Made by a program: the position numbers and the translations under genes
Part shown: positions 8,204-17,581 of the stretch, piece by piece
Layout: every line of letters begins with the position of its first letter
Numbering within the stretch: position 1 is the first letter of the stretch
The notes under the pieces: model-generated
What the model saw: the letters and a program-made list of their open reading frames with translations, nothing else
Told to the model about the DNA's origin: nothing
The model's database searches: none
Origin: Lutibacter sp. B1
GTDB taxonomy: Bacteria; Bacteroidota; Bacteroidia; Flavobacteriales; Flavobacteriaceae
DNA: 64,000 nt
Direction of reading: 5' to 3'
Assembly (NCBI RefSeq): GCF_012524075.1
Contig: NZ_JAAZUI010000019.1
Span: forward strand, 1-64,000

Positions 8204-9631
8204 ATGAAACATTTAAAAATTATAACATTTTTATTATTTGGCTTATTGGTATCAGTAAGTTGTGATAGTAATTTTGATGAAATAAATCAGGATCCTAACA
8301 ATCCTACCGCTGTTCCGGCAGACTTACTTATTCCTGGAGTAATCAGATCTGCCCAAAACAATTCATACAGTACATTTATTGGTGGAGATATGGGTGCATG
8401 TTGGTCACAACATTTTGCTAAAGTTCAATATAATGATGAAGAACGTTATACACCTCGTCAAAATGTAATTACATCTGTTTGGAATAATTTTTATGAAGAT
8501 GTTATTTCTGATGCAAATGCAATGTACATAAATGCTGAAAGTGAAGATAATAATAATATGAAAGGAGTTGCCTTAACACTTCAAGCGTATGGTTTTGCAT
8601 TTTTAACAGATGTATATGGAGATATACCTTTTACTGAAGCTATAAAAGCAGAAGAAGGAATTATTGCTCCAGCATATGACAGTCAAGAAACTGTTTATAA
8701 AGGAATTTTATCTATGTTAGATAATGCTATAGCTTTATTAAATACTTCTGGATCTATAGATGCAACTAATGATATCCTTTATGGAGGAGATGCTTCTTTA
8801 TGGAAAAAATTTGCCAGTTCATTAAAATTTAGAGTACTTATGAGAGCTTCTGATAAAATGAATGTTGCCTCTCAATTACAAGCATTAGTTAGTGCAGGTA
8901 ATTTATTTAACACTAATGATGATGAAGCTAAATTAGTATACTTAGGTGCAGATCCAAGTGCTAATCCATTATATGAAACTATAGTTTTTGGAACAAGAGG
9001 TGAATGGAAAATTAATTCTGCAATAGTAGAAATTTTACAAAATAGCGGTGACCCTAGATTAAGTGTGTATGCCGGGGAAAATGCAGACGGAGAGTTTAGA
9101 GGTAAACCTTCTGGTTATACTGATGTTCCTAATGATGATTATAATTATGAAAATGTATCTCCTTTAGGTGAGTTTTATTTACGTCCGGAGCTACCTGGTT
9201 TCTTTATTTCAAACTCAGAATTAAAGTTTTTAATGGCAGAAGCTGCTACAAAAGGATATATTTCTGGAAATGCTAATAATTACTTTAAGGAAGCTATTGC
9301 TGCTTCTTTAGAATTTAATGAAGTTCCGGCGGCTGAATCTACATCTTTTTTAGATTCTCAAATTCTAAATCCTGAAAAATCTGCTGCTTTAAAACAAATT
9401 GCAACACAAAACTGGGTTGCTTTATTTTCACAAGGTGTTGAATCATGGACAGAATGGAGAAGAACAGGATACCCTGAATTAACTCCGGCTATTGAAGGTG
9501 CTTTAAAAGAAATTCCTTCTAGATATAATTATCCAACAACAGAAAGTTCAGTTAATAAAGCAAATTATGATGCAGCAGTTGCATCACAAGGCCCTGATTT
9601 ATTAACAACCCCTATATGGTGGATGAACTAA
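8204..9631 (+). CDS. SusD/RagB-like nutrient-binding lipoprotein (SusD-like_2 type)
   Basis: The 475-residue partner of the SusC encoded just upstream. The signal peptide ends VSVSC, making Cys20 the lipidated residue. The N-terminus carries the diagnostic FDEINQDPNNPTAVPADLLIPG pattern of this SusD subgroup. The helical core includes KGVALTLQAYGFAFLTDVYGDIPFTEAI (about 123-150), and the C-terminal half has FISNSELKFLMAEAATKGYI and ALFSQGVESWTEWRRTGYPEL. It would sit at the cell surface as the hinged lid on the SusC barrel. Proteins of this subgroup serve varied glycan and peptide ligands, so no substrate is assigned. Confidence 0.93.
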   Translation: MKHLKIITFLLFGLLVSVSCDSNFDEINQDPNNPTAVPADLLIPGVIRSAQNNSYSTFIGGDMGACWSQHFAKVQYNDEERYTPRQNVITSVWNNFYEDVISDANAMYINAESEDNNNMKGVALTLQAYGFAFLTDVYGDIPFTEAIKAEEGIIAPAYDSQETVYKGILSMLDNAIALLNTSGSIDATNDILYGGDASLWKKFASSLKFRVLMRASDKMNVASQLQALVSAGNLFNTNDDEAKLVYLGADPSANPLYETIVFGTRGEWKINSAIVEILQNSGDPRLSVYAGENADGEFRGKPSGYTDVPNDDYNYENVSPLGEFYLRPELPGFFISNSELKFLMAEAATKGYISGNANNYFKEAIAASLEFNEVPAAESTSFLDSQILNPEKSAALKQIATQNWVALFSQGVESWTEWRRTGYPELTPAIEGALKEIPSRYNYPTTESSVNKANYDAAVASQGPDLLTTPIWWMN

Positions 9632-9656
9632 ATAATTAAAACATCAAATTAAAAAT

Positions 9657-10616
9657 ATGAAAGCAATAAAAAAATTAAGCATCTTATTTTTATCATTAAT
9701 TACTTTTTATGCATGTAATGATGATGATTTAAATGTTGATAACCCAGATGGTAAAATTACAGAAGGTGGTTTGCTAGACGTAAAAAACACTTCTATAAAT
9801 TACGTTGTTGGGAATAATGGTCCTTACACCTCAAATATAAGAGTATTCCAAGGTGATGTTAAAACTACAAGTATTAGAGTTGCTAAAACTTTTTATACAA
9901 CAAAAACAGTTTTAGATACTGATGGAGAAGAAGTAAAAGAAACTGTAGTTTCTAATACAGTTAGTGATTTTAAAACTATTGATGTTCCAACTACAGATCA
10001 AAATAGTATGGTTAGCTTCACTTTTAACTTCTCAGAAATGGTTGAAGGATTACAAGCCGATGGTAGTGCATTATCAACATCAGATACAGATTATAAAGTT
10101 GGTGACTACTGGATATTTGACTATTATGTAACAACTAGTAACGGAGAGCGCATAAATTATGCTAGTACAAAAGTAACCGTTTCTACACGTTTTGCAGGAA
10201 CCTATAGTGTAATTGAAGGAGATTATTGGAGGATAGGTGTTTATTATCCTGATTATTTCTATGATACGGTAGTAATTGAATCTGTAGATGCAGCTATTTA
10301 TAAGCATTACGGTATAAGTGCATGGCCAAGTGACGATACTGGAAAACCTAATGATTTTTATTTTACAGTTGATAGTGATACCGGTGCTATTACAGTTTTA
10401 GAAACTGATCCTGATGGAAATGCTGTAACACTAAATACACAACCTATAATTACTTGTGAAAATTTTGCTTTTACAACAGCTCCATGCGAAGGATCAAACA
10501 TAGCAACTAAAAATGATGAAACCGGTGAGGATGTATTACAAATTACTGTTGGTTATTTAACTGCAGGATCTGGACCGAGAGAATTTTACGAAAGACTTGT
10601 AAAAATAGTTGAGTAA
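9657..10616 (+). CDS. Accessory surface lipoprotein of the second Sus locus
   Basis: A 319-residue lipoprotein with lipobox TFYAC (Cys20), followed by the acidic run NDDD that often favours surface export of Bacteroidota lipoproteins. It starts 25 bases after susD. The body is strand-rich: GGLLDVKNTSINYVVGNNGPYTSNIRVFQGDVKT near the start, then YKVGDYWIFDYYVTTSNGERINYASTKVTVSTRFAGTYSV. The second of these blocks resembles the N-terminal domain of the SusE-position lipoprotein at 3211-4110 in layout. It is probably a ligand-binding accessory protein. No catalytic motif is visible and no named family is claimed. Confidence 0.65.
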   Translation: MKAIKKLSILFLSLITFYACNDDDLNVDNPDGKITEGGLLDVKNTSINYVVGNNGPYTSNIRVFQGDVKTTSIRVAKTFYTTKTVLDTDGEEVKETVVSNTVSDFKTIDVPTTDQNSMVSFTFNFSEMVEGLQADGSALSTSDTDYKVGDYWIFDYYVTTSNGERINYASTKVTVSTRFAGTYSVIEGDYWRIGVYYPDYFYDTVVIESVDAAIYKHYGISAWPSDDTGKPNDFYFTVDSDTGAITVLETDPDGNAVTLNTQPIITCENFAFTTAPCEGSNIATKNDETGEDVLQITVGYLTAGSGPREFYERLVKIVE

Positions 10617-10641
10617 ATTAACAATATTAAAAATTAAAGAG

Positions 10642-11937
10642 ATGATAACAAAAATAAATAAAAGCATATTTTTATATATTGCAGTAATAACTATCGGACT
10701 GTTTGCGGTTTCATGTGATCAGGAAGATAATGATGGTTATTCTACATTTATACCTACGTCTCCATCATTGACAGTTACCACATCAGTTAGTAACAAAACA
10801 TTGATAGAAGACGACTCTGAATATCAATTCACAGCTACATTGAGCACTGCGCAATTAGTTGATATTAAACTAAAAGTTTTTCAAATTGGTGGTAACGCTA
10901 CATCTGGAGCTGATTATACTGTAGATGGTTCTTTAACAATTCCTGCAGGCTCATTAAGTGCAACAGGGAAGATTAAAATTCTATCTGATGACTTGGTTGA
11001 AGATAAAGAAACTGTTAAAATTCAAATTGGAGATAATACTACTGCAAATGCACTACTTACTCCAGCAACTATGGAATTTACAATTTTAAATTATGAAGAC
11101 GGAGATTTAGCTATTGACTTAAGTTGGGCTATGTCTGAAACAACAACTGATAGCTCTGGAGAAGAAATTGATCCAACAGATTTTGCTGACATGAGATTAC
11201 TTATATCAAGTGCACCAAACAATGCAGATATAGTTGGTGGTGCTGATGGTGGCGCATTTGAAAGCTATGTACTATCTTCAGACACTCCTGATGGTGAATA
11301 TTATGTAGTTGCAGATTTTTATGCTGCTAATGAAGAAATTATAAGAACTCTAGATTTAGACTTAACATTCAATCAAGCAGGTTTAATTAATGATGAAAAT
11401 TATGTTTTTGAAGGAGCAATTGATAATGAACTTATTTGTGAAGCTAACTTCTTTGTTTTAGCTAAAATTATTAAATCAGGTGAATCATATACAATTGAAG
11501 AAGTTGGTATCAATAATTTCAAAAATAATGAAATTATTTGGGGAGGAACAGATGTAAAAGATTTTTACGCACCAGATGGTTGGCCAAGTCATGTTATAAC
11601 AGGTATCGACTGTGAAGGCTTATTAGTTATTTCAGGATTAAACCAAGAATGGATATATGAAGTATGGGGAGAAACTATTCAACAAGAAGGTGTAGTTCAT
11701 TATACAATTGATACTGAAGGTGTTGTAACAATTGAAGAGCAATATATATTTACTACTCTTTACAGTGGAGCGTTATACGATTATACCGTTTCAGGTACCG
11801 GTACCTATGATGAAGCAACAGGTGAATTAAATATTCAATATAATTTATTCCAAGATGGCTGGTCAGTAGATGGATATTGGTTCGGCGCAGGTGGTTTAAC
11901 TACCCCTTATTTTGAAGCAAATTTGATAAAGGAATAG
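10642..11937 (+). CDS. Surface lipoprotein with a Calx-beta domain
   Basis: The start at 10642 (MITKINKSIFLY, 431 residues) is chosen over an in-frame ATG at 10609, which overlaps the previous gene and would add eleven residues before the signal peptide. The lipobox LFAVSC puts the lipidated Cys at residue 25. Residues about 40-145 are a Calx-beta domain (TLIEDDSEYQFTATLS, NATSGADYTVDGSLTIPAG, KILSDDLVEDKETVKIQIGD), a calcium-binding beta-sandwich found in bacterial adhesion and glycan-binding proteins. The C-terminal half is strand-rich with YTVSGTGTYDEATGELNIQYN, a pattern seen at the end of other Sus-associated lipoproteins. It is the last gene of this operon, followed by a strong terminator. 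Confidence 0.75.
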   Translation: MITKINKSIFLYIAVITIGLFAVSCDQEDNDGYSTFIPTSPSLTVTTSVSNKTLIEDDSEYQFTATLSTAQLVDIKLKVFQIGGNATSGADYTVDGSLTIPAGSLSATGKIKILSDDLVEDKETVKIQIGDNTTANALLTPATMEFTILNYEDGDLAIDLSWAMSETTTDSSGEEIDPTDFADMRLLISSAPNNADIVGGADGGAFESYVLSSDTPDGEYYVVADFYAANEEIIRTLDLDLTFNQAGLINDENYVFEGAIDNELICEANFFVLAKIIKSGESYTIEEVGINNFKNNEIIWGGTDVKDFYAPDGWPSHVITGIDCEGLLVISGLNQEWIYEVWGETIQQEGVVHYTIDTEGVVTIEEQYIFTTLYSGALYDYTVSGTGTYDEATGELNIQYNLFQDGWSVDGYWFGAGGLTTPYFEANLIKE

Positions 11938-11953
11938 TAATTTTTTATCCATA

Positions 11954-11990
11954 AAAAAAACCATCAAAATTAAATTTTGATGGTTTTTTT
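11954..11990 (+). terminator. Intrinsic terminator of the second Sus locus
   Basis: CCATCAAAATT (11961-11971) pairs perfectly with AATTTTGATGG (11973-11983), flanked by an A run on the left and seven Ts on the right. Confidence 0.9.
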
Positions 11991-12241
11991 ATTATCCTAA
12001 ATGGGATATGATTATTCATTATTAATATACCTTAACTTTTATTTTATAGCTTTAATATATAATTTTATTGATACCACCAAATTGTATTAATTTAAAAGCA
12101 ACCATATTAATATTTACTCATCTAAAAATAAATATCTTTATAATTTATTAGTAATTACACTTAACTGATTTCTATCCGTTAATTAGGTAATTTAATAATT
12201 ATTTAAGATTTTTGACAAAATTTAATTCAAACAATTTTACA
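11991..12241 (+). promoter_or_regulatory. Intergenic region upstream of the third susC
   Basis: This AT-rich stretch has no convincing open reading frame. TATCTTTA near 12134-12141 is one base from the Bacteroidota -7 consensus TAnnTTTG and could be the promoter. The last 45 bases (from about 12197) match the leader in front of the susC at 5043, with the shared TTAAGATTTTTGACA block. The coding region just after the start again holds ACGCT/AGCGT and GTGCAA/TTGCAC inverted pairs. Confidence 0.4.
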
Positions 12242-15200
12242 ATGAAAACAAAGTTTAATGGAATTTTAACGCTTATTCTAGCGTTACTCGTGCAATTTAC
12301 CTTTGCACAAGAAAAAACAATTTCAGGTACAGTTTCTGATGAAAGTGGACCATTACCTGGAGTGAATGTTATAGTTAAAGGTACTTCAAATGGTACCCAA
12401 ACAGATTTTGACGGTAATTATACCATAAAAGCGAATACAGGAGATATTCTGGTTTTTAGCTATGTTGGTATGACTACTGTTGAAAAAGCCATTGGTGCAT
12501 CTAACACTATTAATGCTCTTTTATCTAGCTCTAATATACTTGAAGAAGTTGTTATTATGGGATATGGTTCTCAAAAGAAGACTGAACTTACCGGCTCTAC
12601 TGTTCAAATTAAATCTGATGAAATTGCTCAAGTCCCAGTAGCTTCCGTTGATCAAGTGTTACAAGGGAAAGTAGCAGGTTTAGTATTTAGTGGTAATTCG
12701 GGAACCCCTGGTTCAACAACAGATATAAGAATTCGTGGTATTAGTTCAATTACAGCAGGTAATGAACCGCTTTATGTTATTGATGGTGTACCAATGAATA
12801 ATTCAAATATTTCTGCAACTACTTCTGGCTCATCATTATCAGCATTATCAAGTATCAATAGTAATAATATTGAAAGTATTACTGTTCTAAAAGATGCTTC
12901 AGCAACAGCTGCTTATGGAGCTCGTGGAGCAAATGGTGTAATTGTGATTACAACTAAAACAGGTAAGGAAGGTAAAACTTCTTTTAACTTTACTTCTTCA
13001 TATGGTTTTTCAAATGATGCAACTGATGGCCCTGATGTCTTAACAGGGCAAGAAAGAATGGAACTTGCTTATGAAGCTGTTTACAATACATATGGTCCTA
13101 TTTATAATTTAGCTAATGTCGAAGAAGCAGGAGAATTTTATGACATGTATTTAGGAGAAGAATATGCTGCTTGGCGAGAAGCTGGAAGCCCTGAAGCTGA
13201 TTGGGATAAAAGAATCAAAAATAATGATGCTCCAGTACAAGAATATAATATTTCTGCTACAGGAGGTAATGAAGATTCTAATTTCTATGCTGCCTTTGGA
13301 TATTTTAAACAAGAAGCTACTGTAATTGGGTCTGAATTTGAAAGATATACTGGCAATTTAAATTTTAACAAAAATCTAACTGAAAAATTAAAATTCAGCA
13401 CATTAAATTCTGCTTCATATACATATCAAGATGGATTATTAGAAGCAAGTTCATATTTTTCATCTCCTAGAACTGTTAAATATTTTATGCCTCCAATTGA
13501 ACAGCCATATAATGAAGATGGTACTCTTAATCTAAATACAACATTACCAAATCCACTGTGGATTGCTGAAGAAGATATTGATGATTCTAAATATACCAGA
13601 ATTATTTCCAATAACTCTTTAGAATGGGAAACACCTATTGAAAATTTAAAGTTCACAACCAGAGCGAATATTGATTATATAGTTTATAATTATAAAAGAT
13701 ATAGAAACCCAATAAGTGGTGATGGATCCAGTTCAAATGGTTATGGATGGCAAGCTCATAATAGTAATACCACTTATGTATTCCAAAACTCCTTAGACTA
13801 TACATTACAATTAAATGATAGTCATAAGTTTGATTTTAAAGTATTACAAGAATATCAAACAAACAGAGACTATTATTTAGAAGCTGATGCTGATAATTTT
13901 AGTGATGTAGGCTTAACAAATTTAAATACAGCAGGAAATCCAACAACTGCAAATTCAACTTATTATGACTGGCATGTAGCCTCATATATGGGAACTATTC
14001 ATTATGCTGGATTTGACAGTAAATATATTTTAGATGCAACCTACAGAAGAGAAGGTAATTCAAGATTCGGTTCAGACAATAGATGGGGTAATTTTTGGTC
14101 TGTTGGTGCTGCATGGAATATGCACAAAGAAAATTTCTTACAAAATGCAGACTTCTTAACCAATTTAAAATTAAGAGCTTCCTATGGTAAAACCGGTAAT
14201 GCTAACATTAGTTTAAATAGATACCAGTCTCTTTTAAATTTTGATGCAGATTATGCTGGAGAAGGAGCTTCTTACCCTGGAACTTTTGGTAATAAAGATT
14301 TAACATGGGAAACATCAAACACACTAGATTTAGGTATTGATTTTGGCTTGTTTGATAATAGAATTTCAGGTTCATTAGCCTACTTCAATAGAAAATCAAA
14401 AGATCTTTTATTAGATGTGCCACTTTCACAAACTACTGGTATACCGGACAGTAATGGATCTATCTATCAAACCAAAAATATTGGTGAAATGGAAAATAAA
14501 GGGTTTGAGATGGAAATTAATTTTGATATTGTACGATCAGAAGATTTTAATTTAAGCTTGGGTGGTAATTTAGCAACAAATAAAAACGAAGTTACTAAAT
14601 TAGCAAAAGACCTAAATGGTGAAGAAATTAACATAACTACTTCTACAAGAAGAGTTGAGTCTGGCCATCCTGTTTATGGTTGGTATATGCCAACTTGGGC
14701 AGGTGTAGATCCTGATACAGGTAATGAAACATGGTATATAGATGGTAAAGGAAGCGAAACAACTTCTAACTTTAATGAGGCTAACCAAGTATGGCAAGGA
14801 GAAAGTGCTTTACCAAAATTAACTGCAGGCTTAAACTTACATGTTGATTTTAAAGGCTTTTTTGTTGATGCTAACGCCTACTATTCAGGAGGTAATAAAG
14901 TATATGAAGATTGGGCTCGTTATACAAATGGTACTGATGTATATTCTGTAGTATATTATCAAGGTGTCGATGCTTTATTAGACAGATGGCAACAACCAGG
15001 AGATGAAGGTACTAGATATGGTAAATTTGAATATACAGGAAGACCTTGGATGAGTCATTCAAAATTTTTATACGATGGTGATTATATAAGATTAAAGAAT
15101 GTAACTTTTGGCTATGACTTTAACAACGAAATGATGGATACTATTGGTTTAGATGGCTTAAGAGTATTTGTTCGTGGAACGAACTTATATACTTGGGTTA

Positions 15201-15307
15201 AAGATGATAATTTAAAATATGACCCTGAAGTTGATGCAACAGGTTTTACTTCATTAACTACACCTCCTGTTAAATCAATTATTTTTGGTATTAATGTTAA
15301 ATTTTAA
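12242..15307 (+). CDS. SusC/RagA family TonB-dependent outer-membrane transporter
   Basis: The start at 12242 gives MKTKFNGILTLILALLVQFTFAQ, which matches the start of the SusC at 5043. An in-frame ATG 30 bases upstream would add ten polar residues before the signal peptide and is rejected. The 1021-residue protein has a carboxypeptidase-regulatory-like domain (about 25-95), the TonB-box-like LEEVVIMGYG (100-109), a plug domain (VLQGKVAGLVF, RIRGISSITAGNEPLYVIDGVPM, AYGARGANGVIVITTK) and a barrel ending SIIFGINVKF. Its first 100 residues are much closer to the 5043 SusC than the barrels are. SusD follows six bases later. Confidence 0.95.
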   Translation: MKTKFNGILTLILALLVQFTFAQEKTISGTVSDESGPLPGVNVIVKGTSNGTQTDFDGNYTIKANTGDILVFSYVGMTTVEKAIGASNTINALLSSSNILEEVVIMGYGSQKKTELTGSTVQIKSDEIAQVPVASVDQVLQGKVAGLVFSGNSGTPGSTTDIRIRGISSITAGNEPLYVIDGVPMNNSNISATTSGSSLSALSSINSNNIESITVLKDASATAAYGARGANGVIVITTKTGKEGKTSFNFTSSYGFSNDATDGPDVLTGQERMELAYEAVYNTYGPIYNLANVEEAGEFYDMYLGEEYAAWREAGSPEADWDKRIKNNDAPVQEYNISATGGNEDSNFYAAFGYFKQEATVIGSEFERYTGNLNFNKNLTEKLKFSTLNSASYTYQDGLLEASSYFSSPRTVKYFMPPIEQPYNEDGTLNLNTTLPNPLWIAEEDIDDSKYTRIISNNSLEWETPIENLKFTTRANIDYIVYNYKRYRNPISGDGSSSNGYGWQAHNSNTTYVFQNSLDYTLQLNDSHKFDFKVLQEYQTNRDYYLEADADNFSDVGLTNLNTAGNPTTANSTYYDWHVASYMGTIHYAGFDSKYILDATYRREGNSRFGSDNRWGNFWSVGAAWNMHKENFLQNADFLTNLKLRASYGKTGNANISLNRYQSLLNFDADYAGEGASYPGTFGNKDLTWETSNTLDLGIDFGLFDNRISGSLAYFNRKSKDLLLDVPLSQTTGIPDSNGSIYQTKNIGEMENKGFEMEINFDIVRSEDFNLSLGGNLATNKNEVTKLAKDLNGEEINITTSTRRVESGHPVYGWYMPTWAGVDPDTGNETWYIDGKGSETTSNFNEANQVWQGESALPKLTAGLNLHVDFKGFFVDANAYYSGGNKVYEDWARYTNGTDVYSVVYYQGVDALLDRWQQPGDEGTRYGKFEYTGRPWMSHSKFLYDGDYIRLKNVTFGYDFNNEMMDTIGLDGLRVFVRGTNLYTWVKDDNLKYDPEVDATGFTSLTTPPVKSIIFGINVKF

Positions 15308-15313
15308 AAACTC

Positions 15314-16708
15314 ATGAAAAAAATAAATAATTTATATAAAATTGTATTCGCATTAATATTTTTAGTTATACTAAATGCGTGTACAACCGATGATTTGGAT
15401 CCTGCACTTAAACAAAACAAGGATTCTGAAACAGGAATAGTAAGTGTTGATAATCTTTATGCCTTAATTAAAGGAGCATATAGTCGTATGACAAATTCAG
15501 AATACTATGGTAGAGATTATATTGTAACAAACGAAGTAAGAACAGATAACTGTTTCTCAAATGGTAACTCCGGAAGATTTACAACTCAAGCTGGCTTTAC
15601 ATATTCAGCCAATACCGGTTATATATGGGATAATTGTTATTCTGTTATTTCAAGCGCAAATCTTATCATAAATACTGATCTCAATTCACTTGAAGGAGAT
15701 CTTGATGAAGGAAATCATATTAAAGGGCAAGCATACGCAATAAGAGCTTTGGCACATTTTGATTTATTAAAAACTTATGGACAGCAGCATGTTGGAGGAA
15801 ATTTAGGAGTTCCTTATATAACTCAATTTTTAAGTTCTACAAGTTCCGAAGAAGAATTATACAGATCAAGAAATACAATTGAAGAAGTAAAAAACTTTAT
15901 TTTAAGCGATTTAGGTACCGCTTATGATTTAATGAGTGTTAGCTCTAATAAAGAATTTTTCTCAAAATATGCTGCTAAAGCATTAGAATCTAGAGTTGCT
16001 CTATATTTTGAAATGTGGGGAGAGGCTAAAGCAGCTGCTGAAATTGTTATTAATTCTGGTAAATACTCAATAATACCTAAAGATAACTATATTTCTTCTT
16101 GGGAAAGTAACCAAAATGTTAACTCGATATTTGAATTGGCATTTAGTGCTACTGATAATCAAGGTATTAATGGATTAGCATATATTTATAGAACAGATAA
16201 TGGTGTAGGTAGCTATGGTGATGTTTCTGCTTTACCAAATGTTGCTACATTATATGAAGAAGGTGATGTACGTGCTGATATTTTAGGTTATGATACAAAC
16301 AGAAGAGGAAATACCTATCTTGTCAATATTGGCAAATACCCTGATAACCAAGGGTACGATAATATTCCTTTAATAAGATATGAAGAAGTAATTTTAAACT
16401 ATGCCGAAGCATTATTTGAAACAGGAGGAGATGCTTTAACGCAATTAAACTTAATTACCTCTAATAGAGGAGCTACTGCATATACTTCAGTAACAAAAGA
16501 TGATATTCTTAATGAAAGAAGAAAAGAATTAATTTTTGAAGGATTTCGCTTTGACGATTTAGTTAGAACAGGAAAAGATATTGAGAAAATTGAATTAGAA
16601 CAAAATTTTTTAAATACTATTCCTTATGGTGATTATAGATTGGCATGGCCAATCCCTCAATCGGAAATGGATGCTAACTCTAATATGGAACAAAATACAG
16701 GTTATTAA
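15314..16708 (+). CDS. SusD/RagB family nutrient-binding lipoprotein
   Basis: A 464-residue lipoprotein with lipobox LNAC (Cys23). Unlike the two other SusD proteins here it belongs to the classic SusD/RagB type: WDNCYSVISSANLIIN near residues 113-128, KGQAYAIRALAHFDLLKTYG with the Arg-Ala-x-x-x-x-Asp/Tyr helix, and a C-terminal domain with LIRYEEVILNYAEALFE and the end motif RRKELIFEGFRFDDLVRTGK. It is encoded six bases after its SusC. No accessory lipoprotein follows; a terminator comes next. It is the ligand-capturing lid for that transporter. Confidence 0.95.
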   Translation: MKKINNLYKIVFALIFLVILNACTTDDLDPALKQNKDSETGIVSVDNLYALIKGAYSRMTNSEYYGRDYIVTNEVRTDNCFSNGNSGRFTTQAGFTYSANTGYIWDNCYSVISSANLIINTDLNSLEGDLDEGNHIKGQAYAIRALAHFDLLKTYGQQHVGGNLGVPYITQFLSSTSSEEELYRSRNTIEEVKNFILSDLGTAYDLMSVSSNKEFFSKYAAKALESRVALYFEMWGEAKAAAEIVINSGKYSIIPKDNYISSWESNQNVNSIFELAFSATDNQGINGLAYIYRTDNGVGSYGDVSALPNVATLYEEGDVRADILGYDTNRRGNTYLVNIGKYPDNQGYDNIPLIRYEEVILNYAEALFETGGDALTQLNLITSNRGATAYTSVTKDDILNERRKELIFEGFRFDDLVRTGKDIEKIELEQNFLNTIPYGDYRLAWPIPQSEMDANSNMEQNTGY

Positions 16709-16730
16709 AATATAAAACTTTTTAATACCA

Positions 16731-16762
16731 AAAAACCATCTCTTTTTTGAGATGGTTTTTTT
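16731..16762. terminator. Bidirectional terminator between convergent genes
   Basis: AAAAACCATCTC (16731-16742) pairs with GAGATGGTTTTT (16749-16760) around a six-T loop. It lies between the susD stop and the stop of the convergent minus-strand gene and could serve both. Confidence 0.88.
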
Positions 16763-16768
16763 ATCATA

Positions 16769-17470
16769 TCATAAAGAATAATAATAATTTATCAACTTCA
16801 TCACGTCATTTTCTTTACTAAATTTTATTTTGTTAGCTTTAATATAAAAATCTATATCTTGCGAGTGGTTTGTTAAAATTGATTTAATATCTTTTTTCTT
16901 AAGCTTAACATTAACATATAACCCTTCATTATTTTTAATATAATACTCAACTATATCGCGATATTCCAAAGGATAATTATTTATAGTTTGTGTTCCTTTG
17001 CTTCTATTTGGGTCATATAAAACTTTACTATTCTTTTTTATAAAATAATTAGTATTTTCTTTATTAAATACTATTTCATAAAATCCTCCTTGGTCTTCAT
17101 CTTTAAAATTTTCACTTGGAATTTTAACAAAATCATGCTTTATATTTTTTTTACCCTCAATAATAGAAAAACCGGTAAAAGATTTATCTTTAATTTCTAT
17201 AACTTCACTAATGTTATTCATATTTTTAATTAAAACTCGATCTTTATATGTATCGTATTTTAAATAATCTTGCTTTGAAAAAACACTGTCGTTTAATACA
17301 AGTATTCCTTTATTCCATTCATCATAAATAAAATCTGTCCCTTTAATTTCTCTACTTTGACTAATCTCTAACCGCCCTCCTTTTTCTTTATTAAGACTCT
17401 CACTTACAGGGCTCTGCCCTAAAACACTTGTGAAACATAAAATAAAACTTAAATAAAATACATATTTCAT
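16769..17470 (-). CDS. Small secreted protein, paralogue of the one at 4199-4918
   Basis: A 233-residue protein with a signal peptide ending VLGQ at about residue 19 and no lipobox. Residues about 45-80 carry FIYDEWNKGILVLNDSVF and LKYDTYKDRVLIKN, a pattern widespread in Flavobacteria proteins of unknown role. The C-terminus has LKKKDIKSILTNHSQDIDFYI and ends LMKLINYYYSL, aligning with LRKKEIISTIDSKHQKEMASFI and LITFFKHYNSL of the protein at 4199-4918. The two paralogues bracket the two intact Sus loci. It is convergent with susD and divergent from rlmB. Function unknown. Confidence 0.7.
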   Translation of the reverse strand: MKYVFYLSFILCFTSVLGQSPVSESLNKEKGGRLEISQSREIKGTDFIYDEWNKGILVLNDSVFSKQDYLKYDTYKDRVLIKNMNNISEVIEIKDKSFTGFSIIEGKKNIKHDFVKIPSENFKDEDQGGFYEIVFNKENTNYFIKKNSKVLYDPNRSKGTQTINNYPLEYRDIVEYYIKNNEGLYVNVKLKKKDIKSILTNHSQDIDFYIKANKIKFSKENDVMKLINYYYSL

Positions 17471-17569
17471 AATAATAAATTTTTAACTTTTGAAAAAATA
17501 TCAGCAAAAACTATACCTTAATTTAAATAAATAGAATATTTGTATTAGACTTTATTCCCACAATATAAC

Positions 17570-17577
17570 TACATTTG
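17570..17577 (+). promoter_or_regulatory. -7 promoter element of rlmB (TACATTTG)
   Basis: TACATTTG is an exact match to the Bacteroidota -7 consensus TAnnTTTG. It ends only four bases before the rlmB start codon, implying a very short or absent 5' leader. Confidence 0.6.
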
Positions 17578-17581
17578 CAAA

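Noticed and set aside
12212-12241. Upstream ATG giving a longer third SusC
   Set aside because: It adds ten polar residues before a perfect signal peptide; the conserved leader shows the real start at 12242.
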